Positions 16,805-25,079 of a stretch of DNA of 55,888 nucleotides are shown here, piece by piece. Each line of letters opens with the position of its first letter. The stretch's first letter is position 1. The stretch covers positions 1 to 55,888 of the forward strand of contig CAZRIP010000009.1 in the NCBI GenBank assembly GCA_964600165.1. The letters are read 5' to 3'. The notes below the pieces were generated by a model. It was not told the origin of the DNA, searched no databases, and saw only the letters and a program-made list of their open reading frames with translations. The position numbers and the translations under genes are program-made. This DNA comes from CAZRIP01 sp964600165. Its GTDB lineage: Bacteria > Elusimicrobiota > Elusimicrobia > UBA1565 > UBA9628.

Positions 16805-18621
16805 CAGTCGAGCGCGTATTCCTTTTTCCAGTCCTCGTCCTTCTCGACTTTGTGCTGGAGCTTCTTGTCGATCAGATGGCTCCCTAGCAAGAGATGATCG
16901 ATGTCGGTGAGCTTGAAGCACGTGTACGCCTCTTGAGGGGTGCAGACGATCGGCTCGCCGCGCACGTTGAAAGAAGTGTTGATCAAGACCGGGCAGCCGG
17001 TCTTTTTCTCGAAAGCGGCTATCAAGTCATAATAAACTCCGTGCACCGCGCGCGTGACGGTTTGCACTCGCGCCGAGTGGTCGACGTGGGTCACCGCGGG
17101 GATCTGCGAGCGCCGGCGGTTGAGCCGCTCGATCCCGAAGAGTTTTTTCTCCTGGTCGGTCTCGGCGACGCGGCGCGACTCCTTGACGGGCGCGACCAGC
17201 AGCATGTACGGGCTGTCGTAGTCGAAATCGAACCACTCTTTCGCCTTTTCTCGAAGGACGACGGGAGCAAACGGCCGGAACGACTCGCGAAACTTGATCT
17301 TGAGGTTCATCTTCGACTGCATCTCGGGGTCGCGCGGGTCGCCGAGGATCGACCGCGCCCCGAGCGCGCGAGGTCCGTATTCCATCCGGCCAGAGAACCA
17401 GCCGACGATCTTGCCCTCGGCCAGGAGGCCGGCGGTCTTCTCGACGAGCGACTCGGGCGAAAGCTTCTCGGCCGGCGCGCCGACGGACTCGAGGAAGCGC
17501 GCGATCTCCTCGTCGGAATAAGACGGCCCGAGCAGCGAGCCGCGCTGAAAATCCGTCTTGCCGTCGGCCTTTCGCGGGTGGTCGAGGAAGTGATGCCACA
17601 AGAAAAGCGCGGCGCCGAGCGCGCCGCCGGCGTCGCCCGCCGCGGGCTGGATCCAAAGATCGTCGAAGACGCGCTCGGACCAGATCTTGCCGTTGCCGAC
17701 GCAGTTGAGCGCGACTCCGCCCGCCATGCAGAGCGCCTTCATGCCGGTCTCGCGGCGGACGTGGCGCGCCATGCGCAGCATCGCCTCTTCCGTGACGGCC
17801 TGGATCGAGGCGGCGAGGTCCATCTCGCGCCGCGTGAGGAGGGACTCGGCTTCTCGCGGCGCTCCGCCGAAGAGCGCGGCGAACTTGTCGTTGGTCATCG
17901 TCAGGCCGGCGCAGTAGTCGAAATAGTCTAAATTCAGCTTGAACGAGCCGTCCTCTTTGAGGTCGACGAGCTTGTCGAGGATGAGCTTCGCGTATTTCGG
18001 CTCGCCGTAGGGCGCCAGGCCCATCACCTTGTACTCGCCCGAGTTCACCTTAAAGCCGGTGTAGTACGTGAACGCCGAGTAGAGCATGCCGAGCGAGTGC
18101 GGGAAGTGCAGCTCGGCGTTGAGCGTGAGCTTGTTGCCGCGCCCGACGCCCCAAGACGTCGTCGCCCACTCGCCGACGCCGTCCATCGTCAGCACGGCGG
18201 CCTCTTGAAATGGAGACGGGAAGAACGCCGAGGCGGCATGCGACTCGTGGTGCTCGGTGAAAAAAACGTCCCCCTCGAATCCGAGCGCGTCCTCGATCGT
18301 GTCGCGCATCCAGAGCTTCTCTTTAAGCCAGACCGGCAGCGCCATCGAAAACGATCTAAAGCCGCGCGGCGCGTAGGCCAGGTAGGACTGGAGCAGCCGT
18401 TCGAACTTGAGAAGCGGCTTGTCGTAGAAGCCGACCATATCGAGGTCTTTGGCCGCGATTCCGCCTTCGCGCAGGCAGTAGTCGATGGCGTTTTTAGGGA
18501 AACTCTGGTCGTGCTTCTTGCGCGTGAAGCGCTCCTCTTGCGCCGCGGCGACGATCTTGCCGTCAATGATCAACGCGGCCGCGCTGTCGTGGTAGAACGC
18601 CGAGATGCCCAGGATCTTCAT
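16804..18621 (-). CDS. Carbamoyltransferase (NodU/CmcH family)
   Basis: Enzymes of this family transfer a carbamoyl group from carbamoyl phosphate to a hydroxyl of a sugar or natural product through a carbamoyl-AMP step. The 605-aa product has both halves: the N-terminal Kae1-like domain with FYHDSAAALI, the metal-binding EHHESHAASAF and GGVALNCVGNGKI, and the C-terminal domain with EYGPRALGARSILGDPR and LINTSFNVRGEPIVCTP. Residues expected for catalysis look intact. It overlaps the upstream SGNH hydrolase gene by 4 bp and the downstream SxtJ-like gene by 1 bp. The target is likely a surface glycan or glycolipid in this setting. Confidence 0.93.
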   Translation of the reverse strand: MKILGISAFYHDSAAALIIDGKIVAAAQEERFTRKKHDQSFPKNAIDYCLREGGIAAKDLDMVGFYDKPLLKFERLLQSYLAYAPRGFRSFSMALPVWLKEKLWMRDTIEDALGFEGDVFFTEHHESHAASAFFPSPFQEAAVLTMDGVGEWATTSWGVGRGNKLTLNAELHFPHSLGMLYSAFTYYTGFKVNSGEYKVMGLAPYGEPKYAKLILDKLVDLKEDGSFKLNLDYFDYCAGLTMTNDKFAALFGGAPREAESLLTRREMDLAASIQAVTEEAMLRMARHVRRETGMKALCMAGGVALNCVGNGKIWSERVFDDLWIQPAAGDAGGALGAALFLWHHFLDHPRKADGKTDFQRGSLLGPSYSDEEIARFLESVGAPAEKLSPESLVEKTAGLLAEGKIVGWFSGRMEYGPRALGARSILGDPRDPEMQSKMNLKIKFRESFRPFAPVVLREKAKEWFDFDYDSPYMLLVAPVKESRRVAETDQEKKLFGIERLNRRRSQIPAVTHVDHSARVQTVTRAVHGVYYDLIAAFEKKTGCPVLINTSFNVRGEPIVCTPQEAYTCFKLTDIDHLLLGSHLIDKKLQHKVEKDEDWKKEYALD

Positions 18622-19718
18622 CGCGCGAGCCAACCTTCGACGGCGCCCGCGGCGAGGGCATAAGCGTCGGCGTCCGGGTGAGCGTAGTCGTAGCGCGCTT
18701 TGTACAGCTCGTCGCCGCCGTGGGCCGCGAAGACCGGCTGCAAGTCGATCGCCTCGATGCCGAGCTTTTTCACGCTGGCCAAGATCGTGCGCGAGGGCTC
18801 GGGCCAGCGGTAGCCCGGATAGACCTCGAACTGGATGGGGAAGACGAGCACGAGCAGCGGGATATGGCGTTCGTCGCACAGCTTCTTGATGCCGCGGAGC
18901 GGCTCCTCGATCACGGTCCATTTTTTCACGTCGAGCAGCCAAGGCAAGGTGTCGTTGGTCAGATAAGGGTCGTAGCGGTAATCCCGCAGATAACCCTCGA
19001 TCGCGCGCGCCGTTTGCGCGTCGCCCGGGAAAAAACCCTCGATGCGCGCGACGTCGGAATGCTTGAGCGGCTTTTCGACCGAGAGGGGAGGATGCTTGGC
19101 GGGCTGGTGGCGCTGCAAGAAGTAAAGCGCGGTGTTGACGGCCTCGCTGTGAAAAAGAAAGTCGCGCGCGCGCGCCATGTGCCGGCGGTTCGGGGCCGAC
19201 TTTCGCGCCGTCGTCGCGGCGTACTCGTCGCGGCCGATGTGGTCGTTGCGGTAGAGCCCGACGACGACGGCGTCCGGGTGGAACGCGAGGCCTTTCATCC
19301 GCAGCCAGCCCTCGTAGTCCCAGGCGTCGTAGCCGCCGACGCCGCCGTTCAAGACCTCCCAGTCCTTGGGCAGCGCCGCCTGAAGCTGCGCGGCCAGCGT
19401 CTGGTCCTCGGGAACCATGGCGCCGTAGATCACTGAATCGCCGACCAAAAGCAGGCGCTTGACCCCCGCCGGTTTTTCGAGCGTCGTCTCCGGCCCGCGC
19501 AGGCCGAGCGCGTTGATGTGATACTTCAGATGATAGCCGAAGACGCGCGGCGAGGTGACGACGCCGGGGTTGTTGAAATAAGGCGGATGCGCGGCGCCGC
19601 TCGGGACCTCGGCCGGCGGGATACGGGCGAGCGAGAGACGCACGCCGCCCTCGATGAGCCCGAACAAGACGAGCACGGCCGCGGCCTGATAAGCGATCAG
19701 CGGCCCCCAACGTCGCAT
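18618..19718 (-). CDS. Membrane-anchored SGNH/GDSL-type hydrolase
   Basis: A 366-aa protein with one N-terminal membrane span (about 7-24) and an SGNH hydrolase domain. The nucleophile block is LLVGDSVIYG (Ser95), the block with the catalytic Gly/Asn is NGGVGGYDAWDYEGWL, and the C-terminal Asp/His pair is in DYAHPDADAYALA. Such proteins act as esterases or O-acetyl transfer partners on glycans outside the cytoplasm. The gene leads the SGNH, carbamoyltransferase, SxtJ and DUF5989 operon. A TAAACT element lies 6 nt before its ATG, predicting a leaderless mRNA. Confidence 0.85.
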   Translation of the reverse strand: MRRWGPLIAYQAAAVLVLFGLIEGGVRLSLARIPPAEVPSGAAHPPYFNNPGVVTSPRVFGYHLKYHINALGLRGPETTLEKPAGVKRLLLVGDSVIYGAMVPEDQTLAAQLQAALPKDWEVLNGGVGGYDAWDYEGWLRMKGLAFHPDAVVVGLYRNDHIGRDEYAATTARKSAPNRRHMARARDFLFHSEAVNTALYFLQRHQPAKHPPLSVEKPLKHSDVARIEGFFPGDAQTARAIEGYLRDYRYDPYLTNDTLPWLLDVKKWTVIEEPLRGIKKLCDERHIPLLVLVFPIQFEVYPGYRWPEPSRTILASVKKLGIEAIDLQPVFAAHGGDELYKARYDYAHPDADAYALAAGAVEGWLAR

Positions 19719-19724
19719 CCTGTA

Positions 19725-19746
19725 AGTTTATCCAATTTGATAAAGT
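19725..19746. promoter_or_regulatory. Divergent -10 elements in a 29-bp gap
   Basis: On the minus strand TAAACT (19730-19725) is followed by six bases and the SGNH ATG. On the plus strand TAAAGT (19741-19746) lies 7 nt before an in-frame ATG at 19754 (1 nt before the ATG at 19748). Both transcripts would be leaderless or nearly so. Confidence 0.55.
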
Positions 19747-19747
19747 C

Positions 19748-20683
19748 ATGCCGATGCCCGCGCCCGCCCTGAGCGTCGTGCTTCCGATCTATAACGAGCA
19801 GGAGCTGCTCGCGCGCCTGTGGACGGAGCTCAAGGGCGCGCTCGAGAGCCTCGGGCTCGACTGGGAGGCCGTCTTCGTCGACGACGGCAGCCGCGACCAG
19901 ACCGGCGAAGGCTTGAAGCGCCTGGCCGCGCAGGATCGCCGGGTGCGGGTCGTGACGCTCTCGCGCAATTTCGGCAACCAAGTCGCGATCGCGCGCGGGC
20001 TCGATCACGCGGCCGGCGGGCTCGTCGTCACGATGGACTCGGACCTCGAGGACCGGCCCGAGGACATCAAGCGCCTGCTCGCCGAAGCCGCCAAGGGCTT
20101 CGACGTCGTCTACGCCGTGCGCGGCAGCGCGCAGAAGACCTTCCTCAAGCACATGGGCTCCGAGCTCTTCTACTGGCTGCTCGGAAAAGTCAGCGACATG
20201 CCGCTGCCGCGCCACACCGGCAACTTCTGCGTGATGACGCGGCCGGTCGTCAACGCGCTCAAGCTGCTGCCCGAGCGCCACCGCTATTTCCCCGGTCTGC
20301 GCGCCTGGGTGGGCTTCAAGCAGACCGGCCTCGAGCTGCCGCGCGCGCCGCGCCCGGCGGGGGCGCCGAAGCAGACCTATCGCAAGCTGTTCATGCACGC
20401 CTTCGACGCCTTGTTCTCGTTCTCGACGGCGCCGCTCAAGATGCTGACCTTCCTCGGGTTCGTGAGCTTCATCGTGAGCCTGATCTGCGCCGTCATCGTC
20501 GTGCTGATGCGCGTGCTGATCTCGGACCAGGTGCCGATCGGCTGGGCCTCGACGATCCTGATGATCATCTTCCTCGGCGGCGTCCAGCTCATCGGCCTCG
20601 GCATCCTCGGCGAATACCTCGCGCGCATCTACGACGAGGTGCGCGGCCGCCCGGCGAGCCTCGTGCGTGACGAACGCCTCTAA
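19748..20683 (+). CDS. Family 2 glycosyltransferase, membrane type
   Basis: The protein (311 aa from 19748, 309 from the ATG at 19754) is a GT-A glycosyltransferase of the dolichol-phosphate-mannose-synthase/ArnC/GtrB kind. It has LSVVLPIYNEQE, FVDDGSRDQT, MDSDLEDRPED (DxD metal site) and the later loop GNFCVMTRP, then two C-terminal membrane helices (FLGFVSFIVSLICAVIVVL and STILMIIFLGGVQLIGLGI) ending ILGEYLARIYDEVRGRP. Such enzymes load a sugar onto a polyprenyl phosphate carrier at the inner membrane. The methyltransferase gene overlaps its end by 17 bp. The second ATG is favoured by the spacing to the -10 element. Confidence 0.93.
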   Translation: MPMPAPALSVVLPIYNEQELLARLWTELKGALESLGLDWEAVFVDDGSRDQTGEGLKRLAAQDRRVRVVTLSRNFGNQVAIARGLDHAAGGLVVTMDSDLEDRPEDIKRLLAEAAKGFDVVYAVRGSAQKTFLKHMGSELFYWLLGKVSDMPLPRHTGNFCVMTRPVVNALKLLPERHRYFPGLRAWVGFKQTGLELPRAPRPAGAPKQTYRKLFMHAFDALFSFSTAPLKMLTFLGFVSFIVSLICAVIVVLMRVLISDQVPIGWASTILMIIFLGGVQLIGLGILGEYLARIYDEVRGRPASLVRDERL

Positions 20684-21320
20684 CGAACCGCTAGGGAAGC
20701 TCTTCGCGCTCTACGCGAAGAGCCCGCTCTTCCTGCGTCTGTTCGCGCGCATCCGCCTGGGTCACGCGGGCTACGACGTGATCGAGGCCGTGCTGCCGAA
20801 AAAGGGCCGCGTCCTCGACCTCGGCTGCGGCTACGGCCTCTTCGCCAACTACGCGGCGCTCGCCTCGCCAGCGCGCGAGGTCGTCGGCTTGGAGCTCGAG
20901 AAGCGCAAGATCGCCCTGGCCGTCCAGTCGCTGCCGAACGTCAGCCTCAGGAGCGAGGACGTGATGAAAGCCGAGCTCGGCGACCGCTTCGACGGCATCG
21001 TCCTCCTTCACGTGCTGCACCACTTGAGGTCCTTCGACGAGCAGGAGGCGCTGCTCAAGAAATGCGGCGAGCTGCTGACGGAAAACGGCAAGCTCGTGAT
21101 CCTCGAGGTCGAGAAGCGCCCTTGGTGGAAGCACCTGATCGCCTGGGCCGTCGACCACGCGCTCTACCCCGGCGACGGGATCTTCTATCGCGACCGGCCC
21201 CAGATGGAGGCCCTGCTCGAAAAGCTCGGCTTCTCTTACGAGGCCGCGCCGATGGGCGACGGGCGGCCTTTTCCCCACATCCTCTACGTCTGCGGCTTGC
21301 AGGCCCCCAGCCGCCGGTAG
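20667..21320 (+). CDS. Class I SAM-dependent methyltransferase
   Basis: A 217-aa Rossmann methyltransferase: VLDLGCGYGLFANY (SAM motif I), VVGLELEKRK (motif II acidic residue), GIVLLHVLHHL (motif IV) and a post-motif segment. It starts with GTG inside the end of the GT2 gene, so translation is coupled. The substrate is unknown; its place with the glycosyltransferase suggests a lipid or glycan acceptor. The 3' end overlaps the convergent GT39-like gene by 37 bp. Confidence 0.88.
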   Translation: MTNASNEPLGKLFALYAKSPLFLRLFARIRLGHAGYDVIEAVLPKKGRVLDLGCGYGLFANYAALASPAREVVGLELEKRKIALAVQSLPNVSLRSEDVMKAELGDRFDGIVLLHVLHHLRSFDEQEALLKKCGELLTENGKLVILEVEKRPWWKHLIAWAVDHALYPGDGIFYRDRPQMEALLEKLGFSYEAAPMGDGRPFPHILYVCGLQAPSRR

Positions 21321-22852
21321 AGCGCGGCTTTGAAAGTCGCCCCGGTAAAAACCCCGCACGGCTCGAACCCGAGGACGGCCTCGTCCTTGTCGAAGGCCTC
21401 GCCCCACGCCGGGTCGTAGTCCTCCGAGTGCACGCGCGAGGACGTCAGCACGAGCGCGTCCGGCGCCAGGCGCGCGAAGGCCTTGCCGGCGTCGGCCAAG
21501 GTCGCCGTGAGCCCCACCGCCGCGCGGTCGCCGTACCAGACGACGTCGGCCGGCTTGTCGGAGTAAATCACCTCGCCGGGCGTGGTGCTCGCCTTCAAGA
21601 AGTCTCCGAACGCGGCGAGATCGGCGAAGAACGCCTTCTTTTCCGGCCGCGCCTTCCACTGCGCCTTAACGGTCAACGCGGCGGGGCTGACGAGCAGCCA
21701 GAGGCCGAGGACGGCCTGAAGCCAGCGCCGGCGATGGAGCCACGGCGCGCCGTCGACCTGCCGCCAGATCCACGCGGCCGCGAGCGCGGCGAGCAGCGGA
21801 AAGACCGGCAGCAGATAATGCACGGCGCCGTAGCTGATCACGACGTTGACGGCGGCCACCGGAAGCAGCACGAGCCAGCCAAAGCGGCGGAACCGCTCGA
21901 GCTTCTTGTCGCCGAATGAGGAAAAAAGCGCGAACGCGATCGCGGCCGCGAGATACGGGTCCTGCGCGGCCTCGAGGAACCGGTTCGGCGCGTAGAGCGC
22001 GCCGGTTATTAGTTTTCGAATGACGTCCTGCGGATAAACGAGCAGCGCCTGCCCCGTCGAAAGGTCCATGAACGTCGTCGACGAGCGGAAGCCCGGGAAC
22101 GTCTTCGACCAAAGCAGAAGGTAGATCCCCGGCGAGTAGAACCAGACCCCGGCCGCGTGGTGATTGTAAATGGCGAGCGGGACTAGGGCCGCCGCGAGAC
22201 CGGCGGTCAAAGCCGCGAGCGCTCGTTTGTTTCTGAGCAGATACCAGCACGCGGCGAAGAAAGCGAGCCAGTACGCCTGGCCGGCGAGCCGCGTCGCCGA
22301 AGCGAGCCCCAGAAGCAGCCCTGACAAAGCCGAAAGCGCGAGCGTTCGGCCTTTCTGCGCGCGCCAGAGGCTCCACAGGCCGAGTGCCACCAGCAGATTA
22401 AACAGCGGATCGGTCAGCTCCTCGGCGCTCGCGCGAAAAAGCATAGGCTGCGTCCAATAAAGCGCGGCGGCCAGGAGCCCGGCGCGCTCGCCGCCGGCCT
22501 CGCGGCCGAGCGCGTAGGCGACGAGCCCGACCAGCAACAAGACGCCGAAGCCGTAGCCGAGCGGCGCCCAGTTGTGAAAGCCGAAGACCTTATAAAGGAA
22601 CCCCAGCAGATAGAGCGCCAGCGGGCCGTGATGCAGCGGCGGCACCGGGAGCTTGACGCCTTCCGGGAACTGCGCGAGCTGCGCGGGGTACAAGAGCCGC
22701 GTGACGAGGCCGTTGCCGCGCGCGAACGCGCGGGCGGGCTCCAGATACCAGACGGGGTCCTCGGAAAAGCCGCAGAACGCGCCCTTGAGATAAAGCGCCC
22801 ACAAAGCGGCGCAGGCGGCGGCCAGCGCCGCCAGCCGCGCGCGGGGCTTCAC
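21284..22852 (-). CDS. GT39/ArnT-like integral membrane glycosyltransferase
   Basis: A 522-aa protein with about ten membrane spans. The early loop GFSEDPVWYLEPARAFARGNG carries the acidic motif expected of GT-C fold enzymes, and later spans include LYWTQPMLFRASAEELTDPLFNL, a pattern typical of PMT/ArnT-type sugar transferases. These use polyprenyl-phosphate sugars in the periplasm, so the GT2 enzyme encoded nearby could supply its donor (inference). The start is GTG at 22852, overlapping the nfeD stop as GTGA. It is the last gene of the long minus-strand operon. Confidence 0.8.
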   Translation of the reverse strand: MKPRARLAALAAACAALWALYLKGAFCGFSEDPVWYLEPARAFARGNGLVTRLLYPAQLAQFPEGVKLPVPPLHHGPLALYLLGFLYKVFGFHNWAPLGYGFGVLLLVGLVAYALGREAGGERAGLLAAALYWTQPMLFRASAEELTDPLFNLLVALGLWSLWRAQKGRTLALSALSGLLLGLASATRLAGQAYWLAFFAACWYLLRNKRALAALTAGLAAALVPLAIYNHHAAGVWFYSPGIYLLLWSKTFPGFRSSTTFMDLSTGQALLVYPQDVIRKLITGALYAPNRFLEAAQDPYLAAAIAFALFSSFGDKKLERFRRFGWLVLLPVAAVNVVISYGAVHYLLPVFPLLAALAAAWIWRQVDGAPWLHRRRWLQAVLGLWLLVSPAALTVKAQWKARPEKKAFFADLAAFGDFLKASTTPGEVIYSDKPADVVWYGDRAAVGLTATLADAGKAFARLAPDALVLTSSRVHSEDYDPAWGEAFDKDEAVLGFEPCGVFTGATFKAALYRRLGACKPQT

Positions 22853-24072
22853 GCCTGCTTCCTCACCTTGAGCGTGAGCCCGTCGACGGCGGCGACGACG
22901 ACGTGGTCGCCCTCGGTAAGATCGTTCGAGTCGGTGTCCCACAGCTCGCCCATCACGCGCACGCGCGAGCGGTCGATCGCGACGCCCTTGGCGCCGATGA
23001 GCCCTTCGGCGCCCGTCTTCGACTTGCGGCCCATGACCTTCTTGGCGAGCGTCAAAAGCGCGATCAAGACGGCCGACATCGTGCCGAGCGTGCTGAAAAG
23101 CACGCCGCGAGACAGCGCGATCCCGCTCGGCGCGCCGTTGAAGAGCATCAGAGCGCCGAACAGGAAGGCCGCCATGCCCGACAGCACCAAGAGCCCGAAG
23201 GTATGAACCTTGAACTCGAGCAGGAAGAACAAAAGTCCGAGCGCGATCAGCAGCACTCCGGCGAAGTTGGCTGAGAGCGTCTGGAACGAGTAAAAAGCGA
23301 CGATCAACGAGACCGCGCCGACGATCCCCGGCAGGATCAGGCCCGGAGAATAGAGCTCGATCATGATCCCGGCGACGCCGACCGACATCAGGATCATCGC
23401 GATGTTCGGATCGCTGACGTCGGCCAAGGCTCTCTGGCGGCCGGTCATCTCGAACTTTTCCACGGACGCGCCCGGGAGTTTCGCGTAGGCCAGGACCTCG
23501 CTCAAGCTCGCGGCCTCTAGATCAACGACATGCTCCTTGACGGCGACGGCGGATGTGACCGACGTGCTCTTCTCGACGACCTCGGCGGCCCAGGACGCGT
23601 TGCGCCCGCGCTTCTGCGCGATGGCCTGAAGATAGGCGACGGCGTCGTGCGCGATCTTCTCCTGCATGACGGAGTCCTTCGGCTTTTCCGTCGAGTTGCT
23701 TCCGCCGAGCTCGACCGGATGCGCGGCGCCGATGTTGGTGCCGGGAGCCATCGCGGCGACGTTGGCCGCCATCGTGATGAAGACGCCGGCCGAGGCCGCG
23801 CGCGCGCCGGCGGGCGAGACGTAGACGATCACCGGCACGGTCGACGAGAGCTCGGCCTTGACGATCTCGCGCATCGAGAGGTCGAGGCCGCCGGGGGTGT
23901 CGAGCTCGATGACGACGGCGTCGGCGTGGTCGCGCTCGGCTTTCTCGATCGCGCTCGTGAGATACTCCGCGGCGACGGGGGTGATGATGCCGTTGTAGCG
24001 CGCGGCGAGTACGTGCGGCGTCGCCGCGAAGCTCTTGCCGGCAAGGCTCAGCGCGATCAGGAACGCGCGCAT
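22849..24072 (-). CDS. nfeD: NfeD-family membrane serine protease (ClpP-like)
   Basis: A 407-aa protein with signal peptide, an N-terminal ClpP-like protease domain (VVIELDTPGGLDLSMREIV, SPAGARAASAGVFITMAA with the nucleophile Ser, and a Lys in AIAQKRGRNASWA), four or five C-terminal membrane spans and an OB-fold NfeD tail (GLIGAKGVAIDRSRVRVMGELWD). This is the full-length form known from archaeal 1510-N and YqeZ. Family members cleave the hydrophobic ends of stomatin-like proteins, but no stomatin gene is next to it here. It lies 6 nt after lepB and overlaps the GT39-like gene. Confidence 0.9.
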   Translation of the reverse strand: MRAFLIALSLAGKSFAATPHVLAARYNGIITPVAAEYLTSAIEKAERDHADAVVIELDTPGGLDLSMREIVKAELSSTVPVIVYVSPAGARAASAGVFITMAANVAAMAPGTNIGAAHPVELGGSNSTEKPKDSVMQEKIAHDAVAYLQAIAQKRGRNASWAAEVVEKSTSVTSAVAVKEHVVDLEAASLSEVLAYAKLPGASVEKFEMTGRQRALADVSDPNIAMILMSVGVAGIMIELYSPGLILPGIVGAVSLIVAFYSFQTLSANFAGVLLIALGLLFFLLEFKVHTFGLLVLSGMAAFLFGALMLFNGAPSGIALSRGVLFSTLGTMSAVLIALLTLAKKVMGRKSKTGAEGLIGAKGVAIDRSRVRVMGELWDTDSNDLTEGDHVVVAAVDGLTLKVRKQA

Positions 24073-24078
24073 ATCAGC

Positions 24079-25077
24079 TCAACGAACGACGCGCATCCTC
24101 GCCGGCGGCCAGTAGATGAACCACGCCTTTCCTTTTAGATACTTGGACTCGACCGGCCCCCAGAAGCGCGAGTCGCACGATCGGTCGCGGTTGTCGCCCA
24201 TCGCGAAATAAGCGCCCTGCGGCACCGTGACCGGCCCGAAGTAATCGCGCTCCAAGTCCTGCAGCTCGTGATCGAGCTCGTGGTTCTGCCAAATCTGCTG
24301 ATAGCGTTCCGGCGAAAGGTTCTCCGCGGGCGCCGGCGCGCGCTGGTTCCCGTCCAGATACTGGGCGTACGGCTCCTTGCCGAGCGACCGGCCGTCGATG
24401 AAGACCTCGCCGCCCTTGACCTCCACCGTCTCGCCGGGCAGCCCGATCACGCGCTTGATGAAATCCTTCGAGTACTGCTGCGAGCCGCAATGCAGCGCAT
24501 CGGGGTCGTCCGACGGGAACTGGAAGACGATGATGTCCCCCCGCTCGACGGGCTTGAACTTCACGACGCGCTTGCCCGTGAACGGCACGCGCACGCCGTA
24601 GATGAACTTGTTGACGAAGAGATGGTCGCCCACCAGAAGCGTGCTCTCCATCGAGCCCGACGGGATCTTGAAAGCCTGGATGACGAAGTACATCAAGGCG
24701 GCGGCCAAAAGAACGGCCGAAAAGACCGTCTCCGCCCACTCCGTGTCCTCGGCCAGGAAATAGCCGCGCTCGCCGAGCTTCTGGCCCTTCGACCAGCCGC
24801 GCCAGAACCCGATGATGCCGCAGATCGCGGCGACCGCCAAGGACGGATAGAGCTCGCCGGTCGTGAAAGCCCCGGGCACGACGGTGATGTAGCGCGAGCG
24901 GGTCTCGACCGACATCACGAGCACGAGCGAGACCGAGAAGCCCGACAGCGCCGTAAAAAGCGCGTGCCACAGCCCGATCTTGCCGGGCGTGTCGAGCGCG
25001 TTGGTCTTCTTGAACTTGATCGAAAGCAGGTAGTAGCCGCACATCGCGAGGCCGATGAAAAACAGTCTTTCTTCCAT
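24079..25077 (-). CDS. lepB: Signal peptidase I, with extra N-terminal membrane spans
   Basis: Type I signal peptidase removes Sec signal peptides. The 332-aa protein has the catalytic Ser in IPSGSMEST (Ser142) and the general-base Lys in KRVIGLPGE (Lys208), plus the GDNRDRSCDSRFWGPV box near the end. Before the catalytic part there are about four membrane segments (residues 5-20, 35-55, 78-93, 115-135) where most LepB proteins have one or two. The ATG at 25077 is preceded by GAGAGGATAA; the lepA stop is 2 nt upstream. The many secreted proteins in this window fit its role. Confidence 0.92.
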   Translation of the reverse strand: MEERLFFIGLAMCGYYLLSIKFKKTNALDTPGKIGLWHALFTALSGFSVSLVLVMSVETRSRYITVVPGAFTTGELYPSLAVAAICGIIGFWRGWSKGQKLGERGYFLAEDTEWAETVFSAVLLAAALMYFVIQAFKIPSGSMESTLLVGDHLFVNKFIYGVRVPFTGKRVVKFKPVERGDIIVFQFPSDDPDALHCGSQQYSKDFIKRVIGLPGETVEVKGGEVFIDGRSLGKEPYAQYLDGNQRAPAPAENLSPERYQQIWQNHELDHELQDLERDYFGPVTVPQGAYFAMGDNRDRSCDSRFWGPVESKYLKGKAWFIYWPPARMRVVR

Positions 25078-25079
25078 GT

